From assembly GCA_913774955.1 (NCBI GenBank), contig CAJYKV010000007.1:1-64000 (forward strand): 64,000 bases of DNA. The letters run 5' to 3'. Source of the DNA: an uncultured Acidovorax sp. (GTDB taxonomy: Bacteria; Pseudomonadota; Gammaproteobacteria; Burkholderiales; Burkholderiaceae_C). This document shows positions 26,716-37,224 of the stretch, piece by piece (within the stretch, counting starts at the first letter, position 1; each line of letters begins with the position of its first letter). The notes beneath the pieces are model-generated. The model worked only from the letters and a program-made list of their open reading frames with translations, searched no databases and was not told where the DNA came from. Position numbers and translations under genes: made by a program.

Positions 26716-28457
26716 GCCGCAGCGTGCTCTATACCTCCAGCCCGCTGCTGGCGAGCAAGACGCCCGTCTGGCGCAGCAAGTTCATCGTCGCCATGGTGGC
26801 GCTGGGCTTCCTGGCGCTCGCCGGGCGCGCGGCCTACGTGCAGGTGATCGGCAACGACTTCTTCCAGCGCCAGGGCGAGGTGCGCTTCGCGCGCACGCTG
26901 GAGCTGCCCGCCAACCGCGGCCGCATCCTCGACCGCAACGGGCTCATCCTCGCCTCCAGCGTGCCCGCCGCCAGCATCTGGGCCATTCCGGAAGACGTCG
27001 AGCAGGACAAGCCCGAGGTGCAGGCCAAGCTGCCCCAGCTGGCCAAGCTGCTGGAGATGCCGCTGCCGGCCCTGAAGGCGAAGCTGGCCGACGAGGACAA
27101 GACCTTCGTCTGGATCAAGCGCCAGCTCGACTGGGAGGTGGGCCAGCAGATCGCCGCGCTCGACATCAAGGGCATCTACCAGCGCAAGGAATACCGGCGC
27201 CAGTACCCCGAGGGCGAATCCGCCGCGCACGTGGTGGGCTTCACCAACGTGGAGGACCACGGCCAGGAGGGCGTGGAACTCGCTTTCGACAAGGACCTGG
27301 CCGGCAAGGCCGGATCGCGCCGCGTCATCAAGGACCGCATGGGCCGCGTGGTGGAAGGCGTGGGCGCCGAGGTGCCGCCGGTGGACGGCCGGGACATGCA
27401 ATTGTCGATCGACAGCAAGGTGCAGTTCTTCGCCTACCAGAAGCTGCGCGACCAGGTGGCGCTGCACAAGGCCAAGGCCGGCAGCGTGGTGGTGATCGAC
27501 GCGCACACCGGCGAGCTGCTGGCGCTCGCCAACTACCCGAGCTACGTGCCCGACAAGCGCCAGAACCTCACCGGCGAGCAGTTGCGCAACCGCGCCATCA
27601 CCGACGTGTTCGAGCCCGGCTCCACCATGAAGCCGTTCACCATCGGGCTCGCTCTGGAGACCGGCCGCGTGCGGCCCGACACCATCGTCGACACCAACCC
27701 CGGGCGTGTCACGATCACGGGCTCCACCATCTCCGACACCCACAACTACGGGGTGCTCACCGTGGAGGGCGTGATCCAGAAGTCCAGCAACGTCGGCACC
27801 ACGAAGATCGCCATGCAGATGCCGGCCAAGGAGATGTGGGAGACCTTCTCCGCCGCCGGCTTCGGCCAGAAGCCGCAGATCCACTTCCCCGGCGTGGTGA
27901 GCGGCCGGCTGCGCCCCTACAAGACCTGGCGCCCGGTGGAGCAGGCCACCATGTCGTACGGCTACGGCCTCTCGGCCAGCCTGCTGCAGATGGCGCGCTC
28001 CTATACGGTGTTCGCCAACGACGGCAAGATCATTCCCGCCACCATGCTCAAGACCGGCGAGCCCGCCGTGGGCGTGCCGGTGTTCTCCCCGCGCACCGCC
28101 ACGCAGATCCGCAAGATGCTGCAGATGGCCGCCGGCCCCGGGGGCACGGGCCAGCAGGCGCAGACCGTGGGCTACTCCGTGGGCGGCAAGTCCGGCACGG
28201 CGCGCAAGCAGGTCGGCAAGAGCTACGCCTCGGGCAAATACCGCGCCTGGTTCACGGGCATGGCGCCCATCGAGAAGCCGCGCATCATCGTCGCCGTGAT
28301 GATCGACGAGCCCAGCGCCGGCTCGTTCTACGGCGGTGCCGTGGCCGCGCCGGTGTTCAGCGAGGTCGTGCAGCAGACGCTGCGCATGATGGGCGTGGCC
28401 CCGGACATGGCCGTGAAGCCCCGCATCGTCGCCAACAGCGTCGAGGAGTCGCTATGA
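26712..28457 (+). CDS. ftsI: FtsI (PBP3), septal peptidoglycan transpeptidase
   Basis: A 581-residue class B penicillin-binding protein. An N-terminal membrane anchor lies at about residues 24-42, followed by a non-catalytic pedestal with RGRILDRNG. The transpeptidase domain has S304-T-M-K307, the SxN motif S358-S-N360, and K493-S-G-T. It crosslinks septal peptidoglycan with the glycosyltransferase FtsW, encoded further down the same operon. The ATG overlaps the ftsL stop and the stop overlaps murE, so translation is probably coupled. Confidence 0.97.
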   Translation: MSRSVLYTSSPLLASKTPVWRSKFIVAMVALGFLALAGRAAYVQVIGNDFFQRQGEVRFARTLELPANRGRILDRNGLILASSVPAASIWAIPEDVEQDKPEVQAKLPQLAKLLEMPLPALKAKLADEDKTFVWIKRQLDWEVGQQIAALDIKGIYQRKEYRRQYPEGESAAHVVGFTNVEDHGQEGVELAFDKDLAGKAGSRRVIKDRMGRVVEGVGAEVPPVDGRDMQLSIDSKVQFFAYQKLRDQVALHKAKAGSVVVIDAHTGELLALANYPSYVPDKRQNLTGEQLRNRAITDVFEPGSTMKPFTIGLALETGRVRPDTIVDTNPGRVTITGSTISDTHNYGVLTVEGVIQKSSNVGTTKIAMQMPAKEMWETFSAAGFGQKPQIHFPGVVSGRLRPYKTWRPVEQATMSYGYGLSASLLQMARSYTVFANDGKIIPATMLKTGEPAVGVPVFSPRTATQIRKMLQMAAGPGGTGQQAQTVGYSVGGKSGTARKQVGKSYASGKYRAWFTGMAPIEKPRIIVAVMIDEPSAGSFYGGAVAAPVFSEVVQQTLRMMGVAPDMAVKPRIVANSVEESL

Positions 28458-30028
28458 ACGAGATCGGACCCGTTCCCGAGAACCCGACCCCGCCGTTGCT
28501 CGGCTCCGTGCCCGAGGCGCTGGAGTGGCTGCGCGCGCGCATCGGCGCCGGCAGCGGCACGCTGCGCACCGACAGCCGCCAGGTCGAGCCCGGCGACGTG
28601 TTCATCGCCTGGCCCGGCGCCGCCACCGACGGCCGCATGCACGTGGGCGAGGCGCTCGCGCGCGGCGCGGCGGCCTGCCTCGTCGAACGCGAAGGCGTGG
28701 AGGCGTTCCGCTTCGGTGCCGAGCGCGTCGCCGCGTTGCGCGATTTGAAGGCGGCCACCGGCCTGCTGGCGTCCGACTGGTTCGGCATGCCCACGCAGCG
28801 GCTGGACGTGATCGCGGTGACGGGCACGAACGGCAAGACCAGCACCACCTGGTGGCTGGCCGATGCGCTCAACCTGCTGGCCGGCGCCGGCCTCGCATCC
28901 CAGGGTGGCTGCGGCCTGGTCGGCACCCTGGGCGTGGGCGTGCCGCCCGCGCTGGAAGGCACGGGCCTCACCACGCCCGACCCGGTGCGGCTGCAGCGCG
29001 CGTTCTCCGGTTTCGTGGCGAACGGCCTGGGCGCCTGCGCCATCGAGGCATCGTCCATCGGGCTCGCGGAGCACCGCCTCGCCGGCATGCGCATCCGCGT
29101 GGCCGTGTTCACCAATTTCACGCAGGACCACCTGGACTACCACGCGGGCATGGCGGCCTACTGGCAGGCCAAGAGCGCGCTGTTCGACTGGCCCGGCCTG
29201 CAGGCGGCCGTGGTGAACATCGACGATCCGCGCGGCGGCGAGCTGGCGGGCACGCTCGCGCAGCGCCCGCTGGACCTCTGGACCACGTCGGCCACCGGCC
29301 CGGCCCGGCTGCAGGCCCGCGACATCGCCTGGGGCGAGGGCGGCCTGCGCTTCACCGTGGCCGAAGGCGTGCAGGCCCACGTGCTGCAGACGCGCGTGAT
29401 CGGCCACTACAACATCCACAACCTGCTGGCCGTGGTCGCTTCGCTGCGCGCGATCGGCATACCGCTGGAGCATGCGCTCTGGGCCTGCGCGCAGCTCGCG
29501 CCCGTGCCGGGCCGCATGGAACTGCTCCACGAGCCCGGCCGGCCGCTGGTGGCCGTGGACTACGCCCACACGCCCGATGCGCTCGAGCAGGCCCTGCAGG
29601 CATTGCGGCCCGTGGCCGCGCAGCGCGGCGGGCGCCTGTGGTGCGTGTTCGGCTGCGGCGGCAACCGCGACCGCGCCAAGCGCCCCCTCATGGGACGCAT
29701 CGCCCAGCACCGGGCCGACGCCGTGATCGCCACCAGCGACAACCCGCGCAACGAAGACCCCGGTGCCATCCTGCACGAGATCCTGCTGGGCACCGTGGCG
29801 GGCACGACCGTGCAGGTGGAGCCCGAGCGCGAGGCCGCCATCGCGCGCGCCATCGCCGAAGCGGACGCGCGCGACGTGGTGCTGATCGCCGGCAAGGGCC
29901 ACGAGGACTACCAGGAGACCGCGGGCGTGCGCCGTCCGTTCTCCGATGCCGCGCAGGCGCGCGCCGCGCTGGCGCTGCGCCCCGCTGCGCCCATCGCGCC
30001 CGCTGCGGGCCCGGGAGCCGCCGCATGA
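28454..30028 (+). CDS. murE: UDP-MurNAc-L-Ala-D-Glu:meso-diaminopimelate ligase MurE
   Basis: A 524-residue Mur ligase that adds meso-DAP to the stem peptide using ATP. The N-terminal UDP-binding domain opens with [14 protein letters not shown]. The ATP loop is TGTNGKTST near residue 123. The DNPR motif at residues 429-432 followed by NED selects meso-DAP rather than lysine, consistent with the dapF gene upstream. Neighbours ftsI and murF overlap by ATGA. Confidence 0.97.
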   Translation: MNEIGPVPENPTPPLLGSVPEALEWLRARIGAGSGTLRTDSRQVEPGDVFIAWPGAATDGRMHVGEALARGAAACLVEREGVEAFRFGAERVAALRDLKAATGLLASDWFGMPTQRLDVIAVTGTNGKTSTTWWLADALNLLAGAGLASQGGCGLVGTLGVGVPPALEGTGLTTPDPVRLQRAFSGFVANGLGACAIEASSIGLAEHRLAGMRIRVAVFTNFTQDHLDYHAGMAAYWQAKSALFDWPGLQAAVVNIDDPRGGELAGTLAQRPLDLWTTSATGPARLQARDIAWGEGGLRFTVAEGVQAHVLQTRVIGHYNIHNLLAVVASLRAIGIPLEHALWACAQLAPVPGRMELLHEPGRPLVAVDYAHTPDALEQALQALRPVAAQRGGRLWCVFGCGGNRDRAKRPLMGRIAQHRADAVIATSDNPRNEDPGAILHEILLGTVAGTTVQVEPEREAAIARAIAEADARDVVLIAGKGHEDYQETAGVRRPFSDAAQARAALALRPAAPIAPAAGPGAAA

Positions 30029-31506
30029 ACGCCTCGGCGACGATGCTCACGCTGCAGGAGGCGCATGCCCTGGTGCAGGCGCGCGTTCCGCAGGCGCGCC
30101 TCGTGGGCGCGCCGGGCACGCAGCCGCTGCCGCTCGGCCGCGTGCACACCGACACGCGCACCCTGCAGGCGGGCGACCTGTTCGTGGCGCTGCGGGGCGA
30201 GCGCTTCGACGCCAACGATTTCCTCGCCCAGGCGCGGGATGCCGGTGCCGCGGCCGCACTGGCCCACCCGGGCCGCCTCGCTGCCGCGGGCCTGCCGGGC
30301 ATCGAAGTGCCCGACACCCTGGCGGCGCTGGGCGCCCTGGCCGCGGGCTGGCGCGCGCGCTTCGATCTGCCCCTCGTCGGCGTGACGGGCAGCAACGGCA
30401 AGACCACCGTCACCCAGATGATCGCGTCGGTGCTGCGCGCCTGGAAGGGCGACGCCGCATTTGCAACGCAAGGCAACTTCAACAACGACATCGGCGTGCC
30501 GCTCATGCTGCTGCGCCTGCGGGCCGCGCACGAGGCCGCGGTGATCGAGCTCGGCATGAACCACCCGGGCGAGATCGCCCTGCTGGCCGGCATGGCGCGT
30601 CCCACGGTCGCGCTGGTCAACAACGCGCAGCGCGAGCACCTCGAATTCATGCACACCGTGCAGGCGGTGGCGGAAGAGAACGGCTCGGTGATCTCCGCGC
30701 TGCCGCCGGATGGCGTGGCGGTGTTCCCGGCCGCGGATGCCTATGCAGCGCTCTGGCGCGGTCTGGCCGGCTCCCGCCGCTGCCTCACCTTCGCCGACCA
30801 GCCGGGCGTGGCGGCGGACGTGCGCTGCACCCATGCCCGCTGGGAAGCCGGCGCGTGGAACGTACAGATCGACACGCCGCAGGGCGCGTTCGGTGGCACG
30901 CTGCGCATCGCCGGCCGCCACAACGTGGCCAACGCGCTGGCCGCCACGGCCTGCGCGCTGGCCGCGGGCGCACCGCTTCATGCCATCGCGCGCGGCCTCG
31001 CGGCCTTCGAGCCGGTCAAGGGCCGCTCGCGCGCCTTCGCCGCCACCGTGGTGCAGCCCGGCGAGGCGCCGCGGCGGATCACGGGGGTGGACGACACCTA
31101 CAACGCCAATCCCGACTCCATGCGCGCGGCCATCGACGTGCTGGCCGAACTGCCCGGGCCGCAACTGCTGGTGATGGGCGACATGGGCGAGGTGGGCGAC
31201 CAGGGGCCGCAGTTCCATGCGGAGGCGGGAGCGCATGCGCGCGGGCGCGGCATCGGCCGGCTGTTTGCGCTGGGAGCGCTCGGCATTCACGCCGTGCAGG
31301 CCTTCGGGCCGGATGCACGGCATTTCGACGACATGGCATCGCTGCTCGAAGCGGTGCGCAAGGCCGCACCCGAGTCGGGCAGCGTGCTGGTGAAGGGATC
31401 GCGGTTCATGAAGATGGAACAGGTGGTGCAGGCGCTGGAAGCGCCGGAAGTGCCGGACGTATCGGCGCAGGGCCACCATCGGCAGGGAGGCGTCGCATGC
31501 TCCTGA
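30025..31506 (+). CDS. murF: UDP-MurNAc-tripeptide:D-Ala-D-Ala ligase MurF
   Basis: A 493-residue ATP-dependent Mur ligase that adds the D-Ala-D-Ala dipeptide produced by DdlB. It has the [15 protein letters not shown]-terminal UDP-binding element, the P-loop [11 protein letters not shown] at about residue 121, the central-domain signature [10 protein letters not shown], and [11 protein letters not shown] in the C-terminal part. It overlaps murE by ATGA and mraY by 10 bp. Confidence 0.97.
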   Translation: MNASATMLTLQEAHALVQARVPQARLVGAPGTQPLPLGRVHTDTRTLQAGDLFVALRGERFDANDFLAQARDAGAAAALAHPGRLAAAGLPGIEVPDTLAALGALAAGWRARFDLPLVGVTGSNGKTTVTQMIASVLRAWKGDAAFATQGNFNNDIGVPLMLLRLRAAHEAAVIELGMNHPGEIALLAGMARPTVALVNNAQREHLEFMHTVQAVAEENGSVISALPPDGVAVFPAADAYAALWRGLAGSRRCLTFADQPGVAADVRCTHARWEAGAWNVQIDTPQGAFGGTLRIAGRHNVANALAATACALAAGAPLHAIARGLAAFEPVKGRSRAFAATVVQPGEAPRRITGVDDTYNANPDSMRAAIDVLAELPGPQLLVMGDMGEVGDQGPQFHAEAGAHARGRGIGRLFALGALGIHAVQAFGPDARHFDDMASLLEAVRKAAPESGSVLVKGSRFMKMEQVVQALEAPEVPDVSAQGHHRQGGVACS

Positions 31507-32675
31507 TGCTCTCCCAGTGGCTGCAGGGCCTGTCGCCCGAATTCGGCTTCTTCCGCGTCTTCCAGTACCTCACGTTCCGTGCGGTGATGGCGGCCATGAC
31601 GGCGCTGCTCATCGGCCTGGTGGCCGGCCCCAAGGTCATCCGCATGCTCACCGCGCTCAAGATCGGCCAGCCGATCCGCGGCTACGCGATGGAGTCGCAC
31701 CTGTCCAAGAGCGGCACGCCCACCATGGGCGGCGTGCTCATCCTGGGCGCCATCGCCATTTCCACGCTGCTGTGGTTCGACCTCTCGAACCGCTTCGTCT
31801 GGGTGGTGCTGGCCGTCACCCTGGGCTTCGGCGCGATCGGCTGGGTGGACGACTGGCGCAAGGTCGTGCGCAAGGACCCGGAGGGCATGCGCTCGCGCGA
31901 GAAGTACTTCTGGCAGTCGGTCATCGGCATCGTGGCCGCGCTCTACCTGGTGTTCTGCATCTCCGAGAACTCCAACGCCCGCGTGTTCGAGCTCTTCGTC
32001 ACCTGGATCCAGTCGGGCTTCTCGATGGACCTGCCGCCCCAGGCGGGCCTGCTGGTGCCGTTCTTCAAGGAAGTGAGCTACCCGCTCGGCGTGCTCGGCT
32101 TCGTGATCCTCACCTATCTCGTCATCGTGGGCTCCAGCAACGCGGTCAACCTCACCGACGGCCTCGACGGCCTCGCGATCATGCCGGTCGTGATGGTGGG
32201 CGCGTCCCTGGGCGTGTTCGCCTACGTGACGGGCAGCGCGGTCTATTCCAAGTACCTGCTCTTCCCCTACATCGCGGGCGCGGGCGAACTGCTGATCTTC
32301 TGCTCGGCCATGGCCGGCGCGGGGCTCGCGTTCCTGTGGTTCAACACCCATCCGGCACAGGTCTTCATGGGCGACGTGGGCGCGCTCGCGCTCGGCGGCG
32401 CCCTGGGCACCATCGCCATCATCGTGCGCCAGGAGATCGTGCTGGCCATCATGGGCGGCATCTTCGTGGTCGAGGCGCTCTCGGTGATGCTGCAGGTCAC
32501 CTGGTTCAAGTACACCAAGCGCCGCTACGGCGAAGGCCGGCGCCTGCTCAAGATGGCGCCGCTGCACCACCACTTCGAGAAGAGCGGCTGGAAGGAAACG
32601 CAGGTCGTCGTGCGGTTCTGGATCATCACCATGCTGCTGTGCCTGATCGGCCTCACCACCCTGAAGCTGCGATGA
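31497..32675 (+). CDS. mraY: Phospho-MurNAc-pentapeptide transferase MraY
   Basis: A 392-residue polytopic membrane enzyme with about ten helices that transfers phospho-MurNAc-pentapeptide to undecaprenyl phosphate, forming lipid I. Key elements are KSGTPTMGG near residue 70, the catalytic region GWVDDWRKV, the [10 protein letters not shown] motif and the cytoplasmic PLHHHFEK histidine cluster near the C-terminus. The ATG at 31497 lies inside the end of murF (10-bp overlap). Confidence 0.97.
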   Translation: MLLMLSQWLQGLSPEFGFFRVFQYLTFRAVMAAMTALLIGLVAGPKVIRMLTALKIGQPIRGYAMESHLSKSGTPTMGGVLILGAIAISTLLWFDLSNRFVWVVLAVTLGFGAIGWVDDWRKVVRKDPEGMRSREKYFWQSVIGIVAALYLVFCISENSNARVFELFVTWIQSGFSMDLPPQAGLLVPFFKEVSYPLGVLGFVILTYLVIVGSSNAVNLTDGLDGLAIMPVVMVGASLGVFAYVTGSAVYSKYLLFPYIAGAGELLIFCSAMAGAGLAFLWFNTHPAQVFMGDVGALALGGALGTIAIIVRQEIVLAIMGGIFVVEALSVMLQVTWFKYTKRRYGEGRRLLKMAPLHHHFEKSGWKETQVVVRFWIITMLLCLIGLTTLKLR

Positions 32676-34720
32676 ACCCGATCGACCGCGACCGCCTCAC
32701 CCCCCCCGGCGGCAGCCCCGAGGCCGCCGCCGCGGAGCCGTTGCCACGCGCGGTGGCCGCACCCGCGGTTCACGAAGGCGGAGCGGTGCCGGATGCTCCC
32801 GCCCCGGCCGACGCGGTGCAGTGGCCGGGGAAAGACAACGCCACGGTCGATGCCTCCGCCACCGACGTGGCTGAAGTTCCGGAACCCGGTCCGGCAGCCG
32901 GCGGCACGGAGCCCGCTGCTCCCGCCCCCGTCTCCGCCGTGGACGCCGCGATGGCCGGGATCGACATGACCGCGCCGCGGGTGTCCGCCGCGCAGCAGGC
33001 CGCGGAGTTCGTGGCCCGCATCTTCGCCGACGTGCAGCCGGAGAGCGAAGCAGCGCCTGCCGCGGCGGACCGCGACCCGCCCGCTGCGGCGCAAGCCGAT
33101 GCCGAAGCCGGCACTGCGAGCGTGGAGGGTCACGCGCCGGCCACGCCGGAGCAGGGCGACGCCGCGGCGCCGCAGGGCCGGCCCGCCGACACGCTGCGCC
33201 CGTTGGCCGGGCAGCGCATCCTCATCCTCGGCCTGGGCGCCTCGGGCCTGGCCATGGCCCGCTGGTGCGTGCGCTGCGGCGCCGACGAGGTGACCGTGGC
33301 CGATACCCGCTCCGCGCCGCCGCAGCTCGCCGCCCTGCAGGCGGAACTGCCCCAGGTGCGCTTCGTGCCGGGGGCGTTCGATGCCGCTCTCGTGCAGGGC
33401 CGCGCGCTGCACGCGGTGTACCGCTCGCCCGGCCTCTCGCCCGACACGGTCGCGCCGGTGTTCGTGGCCGCGAGCGCGGAAGGCATCGCCACGGGCGGCG
33501 AACTGGGCCTCTTTGCGATGGCGCTCGCCGCGCTGAAGGCATCGCACGGCTACGCGCCCGCGGTGCTGGCGATCACCGGCACCAACGGCAAGACCACCGT
33601 GACCTCGCTCACCGGGCTGCTGGTGGAATGCGCCGGCCGCTCGGTGGCCGTGGCCGGCAATATCGGCCCGACGCTGCTGGACACCCTGGGCGGGCGGCTC
33701 GACGGCGACGCGCTGCCCGAGGTGTGGGTGCTGGAGCTGTCCAGCTTCCAGCTCGACGGCGCCACCGGCTTCGAGCCGACCGCCGCCACGGTGCTCAACG
33801 TCACGCAGGACCACCTCGACTGGCACGGCGACATGCCCGCCTACGCGGGCGCCAAGGCCCGCATCTTCGGGGAATCCGGCCTCATGCTGCTCAACCGCGA
33901 CGATGCCACCGTCATGGCGATGCTGCCGCCGCCCGTGCGCGTGAAGCTCCAGAAACCCCAGTTGCGCGCCCACGTGACCTTCGGCGCCGACATGCCCCAG
34001 CGGCCCGGCGACTTCGGCATCGAGACCGTGAACGGCATGGCCTGGCTGGTGCGGGCGCTGGAGGCCGACGAGACGGCCAAGCGCACGCGCGGCCGCGCCG
34101 AGGAAGACCTGCACATCCAGCGCCTGATGCCGGCCGACGCGCTGCGCATCCGCGGCCGCCACAACGCCGTGAACGCACTGGCCGCGCTGGCGCTCGCGCA
34201 TGCCGCCGGCTGCGCCCTGGCGCCGATGCTGTACGCGCTGCGCGAATACCGCGGCGAGCCGCACCGCGTGGAGCCCGTGGGCCGCGTGAACGAGGTCGAA
34301 TACTTCGACGACAGCAAGGGCACGAACGTGGGCGCCACCGTGGCCGCGCTCGGCGGCCTGGGCGCGGAGCGCCGCATCGTCGTCATCCTGGGCGGCGAGG
34401 GCAAGGGGCAGGACTTCTCGCCGCTCGCCATGCCCGTGTCGCGCTACGTGCGCGCGGCCGTGCTGATCGGGCGGGACGGCCCGCAGATCCGCGCCGCGCT
34501 GCGGGACGCGGGCGTGCCGCTCGCCGACGCCGCCACGCTGCCCGAGGCCGTGCGCCTGGCCGCGCAGCGGGCCCATGCCGGCGACGCCGTGCTGATGTCG
34601 CCCGCCTGCGCGAGCTTCGACATGTTCCGCAACTACGAACACCGCGCCGAGGTGTTCCGCGAGGCCGTGCAGGCGCTCGCGGAAGAGGCCGGGCAGGCAC
34701 TGGAAGGGGGGCTCGCATGA
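32672..34720 (+). CDS. murD: MurD with long Ala/Pro-rich N-terminal extension (UDP-MurNAc-L-Ala:D-Glu ligase)
   Basis: A 682-residue protein, much longer than typical MurD of about 440-500. The catalytic core begins near residue 175 with [19 protein letters not shown] and continues with [28 protein letters not shown] and [11 protein letters not shown], all diagnostic of MurD, which adds D-Glu to UDP-MurNAc-L-Ala. The first roughly 174 residues are rich in Ala, Pro, Glu and Asp with no recognisable domain and are probably disordered. Codon use there resembles the rest, so it is likely real and not a misread frame. No in-frame Met with a better ribosome site is evident at the core start. ATGA overlaps join it to mraY and ftsW. 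Confidence 0.93.
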   Translation: MNPIDRDRLTPPGGSPEAAAAEPLPRAVAAPAVHEGGAVPDAPAPADAVQWPGKDNATVDASATDVAEVPEPGPAAGGTEPAAPAPVSAVDAAMAGIDMTAPRVSAAQQAAEFVARIFADVQPESEAAPAAADRDPPAAAQADAEAGTASVEGHAPATPEQGDAAAPQGRPADTLRPLAGQRILILGLGASGLAMARWCVRCGADEVTVADTRSAPPQLAALQAELPQVRFVPGAFDAALVQGRALHAVYRSPGLSPDTVAPVFVAASAEGIATGGELGLFAMALAALKASHGYAPAVLAITGTNGKTTVTSLTGLLVECAGRSVAVAGNIGPTLLDTLGGRLDGDALPEVWVLELSSFQLDGATGFEPTAATVLNVTQDHLDWHGDMPAYAGAKARIFGESGLMLLNRDDATVMAMLPPPVRVKLQKPQLRAHVTFGADMPQRPGDFGIETVNGMAWLVRALEADETAKRTRGRAEEDLHIQRLMPADALRIRGRHNAVNALAALALAHAAGCALAPMLYALREYRGEPHRVEPVGRVNEVEYFDDSKGTNVGATVAALGGLGAERRIVVILGGEGKGQDFSPLAMPVSRYVRAAVLIGRDGPQIRAALRDAGVPLADAATLPEAVRLAAQRAHAGDAVLMSPACASFDMFRNYEHRAEVFREAVQALAEEAGQALEGGLA

Positions 34721-35994
34721 GCGCCGACGCAACGGTTTCCCGCGGATGGCGCCAGCGCATGTACGGCTGGTTCGGCGGCGGCGAGGCCCCGGCGGCCGAC
34801 GTGCTGCCCGTGCGCGTGGGCGGCACCGAGTACCGCCAGACCACGACCACGCCGGCGCGCGTGCTCGGCTTCGACCAGGCGCTGCTCTGGGTCGTCGTGG
34901 CCCTGCTCGCCTGGGGCCTCGTCATGGTGTATTCGGCCTCGATCGCCATGCCGGACAACCCGCGCTTCGGCAAGATCGCGCCCACCCACTTCCTGATGCG
35001 CCACATCTTCGCGCTGGGCATGGGCTTCGTCGCCGCGCTGCTGACGTTCCAGGTGCCGATGTCCGTCTGGGAGCGCGTCGCGCCCTGGCTGTTCATCGCC
35101 TCCATCCTGCTGCTGGTGGCGGTGCTGGTGCCCCACGTGGGCACGGTGGTGAACGGCGCGCGCCGCTGGCTGTCGCTCGGCATCATGAACTTCCAGCCTT
35201 CCGAACTCGCGAAGTTCGCGGTGGTGATCTACGCGGCCGACTACATGGTGCGCAAGATGGAAGTGAAGGAGCGCTTTTTCCGCGCCGTGCTGCCGATGGG
35301 CGTGGCGGTGGCGGTGGTCGGCGTGCTGCTGCTGGCCGAGCCCGACATGGGCGCGTTCATGGTGATCGCCATCATCGCCATGGGCATCCTGTTCCTGGGC
35401 GGCGTGAACGCCCGCATGTTCTTCCTGATCGCCGCCGTGCTGGTGCTGGCCTTCGCCATCATGGTGATGGGCAGCCCCTGGCGCCGCGAGCGGATCTTCG
35501 CCTACCTCGATCCGTTCAGCGAGGCGCACGCGCTAGGCAAGGGCTACCAGCTCTCGCACTCGCTGATCGCCATCGGCCGCGGGGAGATCTTCGGCGTCGG
35601 CCTGGGCGGCAGCGTGGAGAAGCTGCACTGGCTGCCCGAGGCGCACACCGACTTCCTGCTCGCAGTGATCGGCGAGGAGTTCGGCCTCATGGGCGTGCTG
35701 ATGGTGATCGTGCTCTTCTTCTGGATGACGCGCCGCATCATGCACATCGGCCGCCAGGCCATTGCGCTCGACCGCGTCTTCGCCGGCCTCGTCGCGCAGG
35801 GCGTGGCGATCTGGATGGGCTTCCAGGCCTTCATCAACATGGGCGTGAACCTCGGCGCCCTGCCCACCAAGGGCCTGACCCTGCCGCTCATGAGCTTCGG
35901 CGGCTCGGCCATTCTCATGAACCTCGTGGCGATCGCGGTGGTGCTGCGCGTCGATTATGAAAACAAGCACCTCATGCGCGGAGGCCGCGTATGA
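34717..35994 (+). CDS. ftsW: FtsW, septal peptidoglycan glycosyltransferase (SEDS)
   Basis: A 425-residue SEDS-family membrane protein with ten predicted helices after a cytoplasmic N-terminal tail of about 45 residues. SEDS motifs are visible: [17 protein letters not shown], a large periplasmic loop with [15 protein letters not shown], and [25 protein letters not shown] near the end. It polymerises glycan from lipid II together with FtsI. Its last codons form the left arm of the hairpin described at 35961, and its stop overlaps the first of two mini-ORFs by ATGA. Confidence 0.96.
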   Translation: MSADATVSRGWRQRMYGWFGGGEAPAADVLPVRVGGTEYRQTTTTPARVLGFDQALLWVVVALLAWGLVMVYSASIAMPDNPRFGKIAPTHFLMRHIFALGMGFVAALLTFQVPMSVWERVAPWLFIASILLLVAVLVPHVGTVVNGARRWLSLGIMNFQPSELAKFAVVIYAADYMVRKMEVKERFFRAVLPMGVAVAVVGVLLLAEPDMGAFMVIAIIAMGILFLGGVNARMFFLIAAVLVLAFAIMVMGSPWRRERIFAYLDPFSEAHALGKGYQLSHSLIAIGRGEIFGVGLGGSVEKLHWLPEAHTDFLLAVIGEEFGLMGVLMVIVLFFWMTRRIMHIGRQAIALDRVFAGLVAQGVAIWMGFQAFINMGVNLGALPTKGLTLPLMSFGGSAILMNLVAIAVVLRVDYENKHLMRGGRV

Positions 35995-36005
35995 GGTGCT
36001 TGTTT
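35961..36005 (+). repeat. 15-bp inverted repeat over the ftsW stop, hairpin
   Basis: AAACAAGCACCTCAT (35961-35975) and its exact complement (35991-36005) flank GCGCGGAGGCCGCGT, itself nearly self-complementary. In RNA the GGAGG ribosome site lies in the loop and the first mini-ORF start in the stem. The right arm recurs at 36074-36088, so two alternative hairpins can form with the same left arm. Confidence 0.7.
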
Positions 36006-36077
36006 CGCCAAAACAATGCACTCGCCACGCGCCAGCGTGGTGAGGCGCGCAGCGCCATGCGCGGAGGCCGCGTATGA
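35991..36077 (+). CDS. 28-residue mini-ORF 1, coupled to ftsW
   Basis: It starts MRCLFRQN and ends MRGGRV, the same six residues that end FtsW. It has its own GGAGG six bases before ATG, overlaps the ftsW stop by ATGA and overlaps mini-ORF 2 by ATGA. It is rich in Arg and Ala. Function is unknown; it may serve only to carry ribosomes on to murG. Whether it is translated is inference. Confidence 0.4.
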   Translation: MRCLFRQNNALATRQRGEARSAMRGGRV

Positions 36078-36156
36078 GGTGCTTGTTTCGCCAAAACAGG
36101 CATTCGCCGCGCGCCAGCGCAGCGGGGCGCGCAGCGCCGATGAGAGGGGGACGCGT
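35991..36156 (+). repeat. Tandem 83-nt duplication between ftsW and murG
   Basis: Two units start at 35991 and 36074, and murG itself starts exactly 83 nt later at 36157. Starting slightly upstream, 43 bp are identical between 35973-36015 and 36056-36098. The rest of each unit is diverged but alignable and ends in GCGCAGCGCC. The pattern suggests two successive duplications of the stop/start junction, each preserving GGAGG-N6-ATG. Confidence 0.75.
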
Positions 36157-36160
36157 ATGA
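36074..36160 (+). CDS. 28-residue mini-ORF 2, coupled to murG
   Basis: It starts MRCLFRQN and ends MRGGRV like mini-ORF 1 but differs in the middle ([14 protein letters not shown]). It is preceded by GGAGG and joined to mini-ORF 1 and to murG by ATGA overlaps. The conserved ends and length despite divergence, including nucleotide differences, suggest selection for the coupling arrangement or recent origin. Translation is unproven. Confidence 0.4.
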   Translation: MRCLFRQNRHSPRASAAGRAAPMRGGRV

Positions 36161-37224
36161 GCACCCCCAGGACTGCCCTCGTGATGGCCGGCGGCACCGG
36201 CGGCCACATCTTCCCCGGCCTCGCCGTGGCCGAAGAGCTGCGCGCGCGCGGCTGGACCGTGCACTGGCTCGGCACGCCGGGCAGCATGGAGTCGCGCATC
36301 GTGCCGCCGCAGGGCTTCGCCTTCGAGCCGATCGATTTCTCGGGCGTGCGCGGCAAGGGCCTGGCCACGCTGGCGCTGCTGCCGCTGCGGCTGCTGCGCG
36401 CGTTCTGGCAGGCGCTCGCCGTGGTGCGGCGCGTGCGGCCCGACGTGGTCGTGGGGCTGGGCGGCTACGTCACCTTCCCGGGCGGCATGATGGCCGTGCT
36501 CTGCGGCAAGCCGCTCGTGGTGCACGAACAGAACTCGGTGGCCGGCCTGGTCAACAAGGTGCTGGCCGGCGTGGCCGACCGGGTCTTCACCGCTTTTCCC
36601 GATGCGCTGCGCAAGGGCGCCTGGGTCGGCAATCCGCTGCGCACCGCTTTCACGCGGCAGGCCGGTCCGCAGGAGCGCTTCGCCGGCCGCAGCGGCCCGC
36701 TGCGCCTGCTGGTGGTGGGCGGCAGCCTGGGCGCCAAGGCGCTGAACGACATCGTGCCGCAGGCGCTGGCGCTCATTCCCGCGGACCGGCGCCCGGTGGT
36801 CACCCACCAGAGCGGCGCCGCCCAGATCGACGCCCTGCGCGCGAACTACGCCGCCGCGGGTGTGGAGGCCTCGCTCACCCCCTTCATCGACGACACCGCC
36901 ACCGCGTTCGCCGAGGCCGACCTCATCGTCTGCCGCGCCGGCGCGAGCACGGTGACCGAGATCGCCGCCGTGGGCGCGGCGGCCGTCTTCGTGCCGTTCC
37001 CGCACGCGGTGGACGACCACCAGACGGCCAATGCCCGGTTCCTCGCCGACGCCGGCGGCGGATGGCTCGTGCAGCAGCGCGACCTGTCCGCCGGATCGCT
37101 GTCTCAATTGCTACAAAATACGGAGCGCGCGGCGCTGTTGGAGCGCGCGCTGAAAGCCAAGACGATGCAGAAGATCCACGCCACCCGAGAGGTGGCGAAC
37201 GCGTGCGAGGAGCTGGCCTCGTGA
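36157..37224 (+). CDS. murG: UDP-GlcNAc:lipid I N-acetylglucosaminyltransferase MurG
   Basis: A 355-residue peripheral membrane GT28 enzyme that converts lipid I to lipid II. The N-terminal [17 protein letters not shown] glycine loop, [25 protein letters not shown] and the C-terminal UDP-binding [10 protein letters not shown] and [10 protein letters not shown] motifs are present. The ATG at 36157 is the natural start; frames beginning further upstream only read through the 83-nt repeats. It overlaps murC, whose GTG lies at 37221. Confidence 0.97.
   Translation: MSTPRTALVMAGGTGGHIFPGLAVAEELRARGWTVHWLGTPGSMESRIVPPQGFAFEPIDFSGVRGKGLATLALLPLRLLRAFWQALAVVRRVRPDVVVGLGGYVTFPGGMMAVLCGKPLVVHEQNSVAGLVNKVLAGVADRVFTAFPDALRKGAWVGNPLRTAFTRQAGPQERFAGRSGPLRLLVVGGSLGAKALNDIVPQALALIPADRRPVVTHQSGAAQIDALRANYAAAGVEASLTPFIDDTATAFAEADLIVCRAGASTVTEIAAVGAAAVFVPFPHAVDDHQTANARFLADAGGGWLVQQRDLSAGSLSQLLQNTERAALLERALKAKTMQKIHATREVANACEELAS

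Noticed and set aside
36016-36156. N-terminal extension of murG from a GTG at 36016
   Set aside because: It reads the 83-nt repeats in a third frame, lacks a ribosome site and gives a non-homologous N-terminus; the ATG at 36157 is standard.
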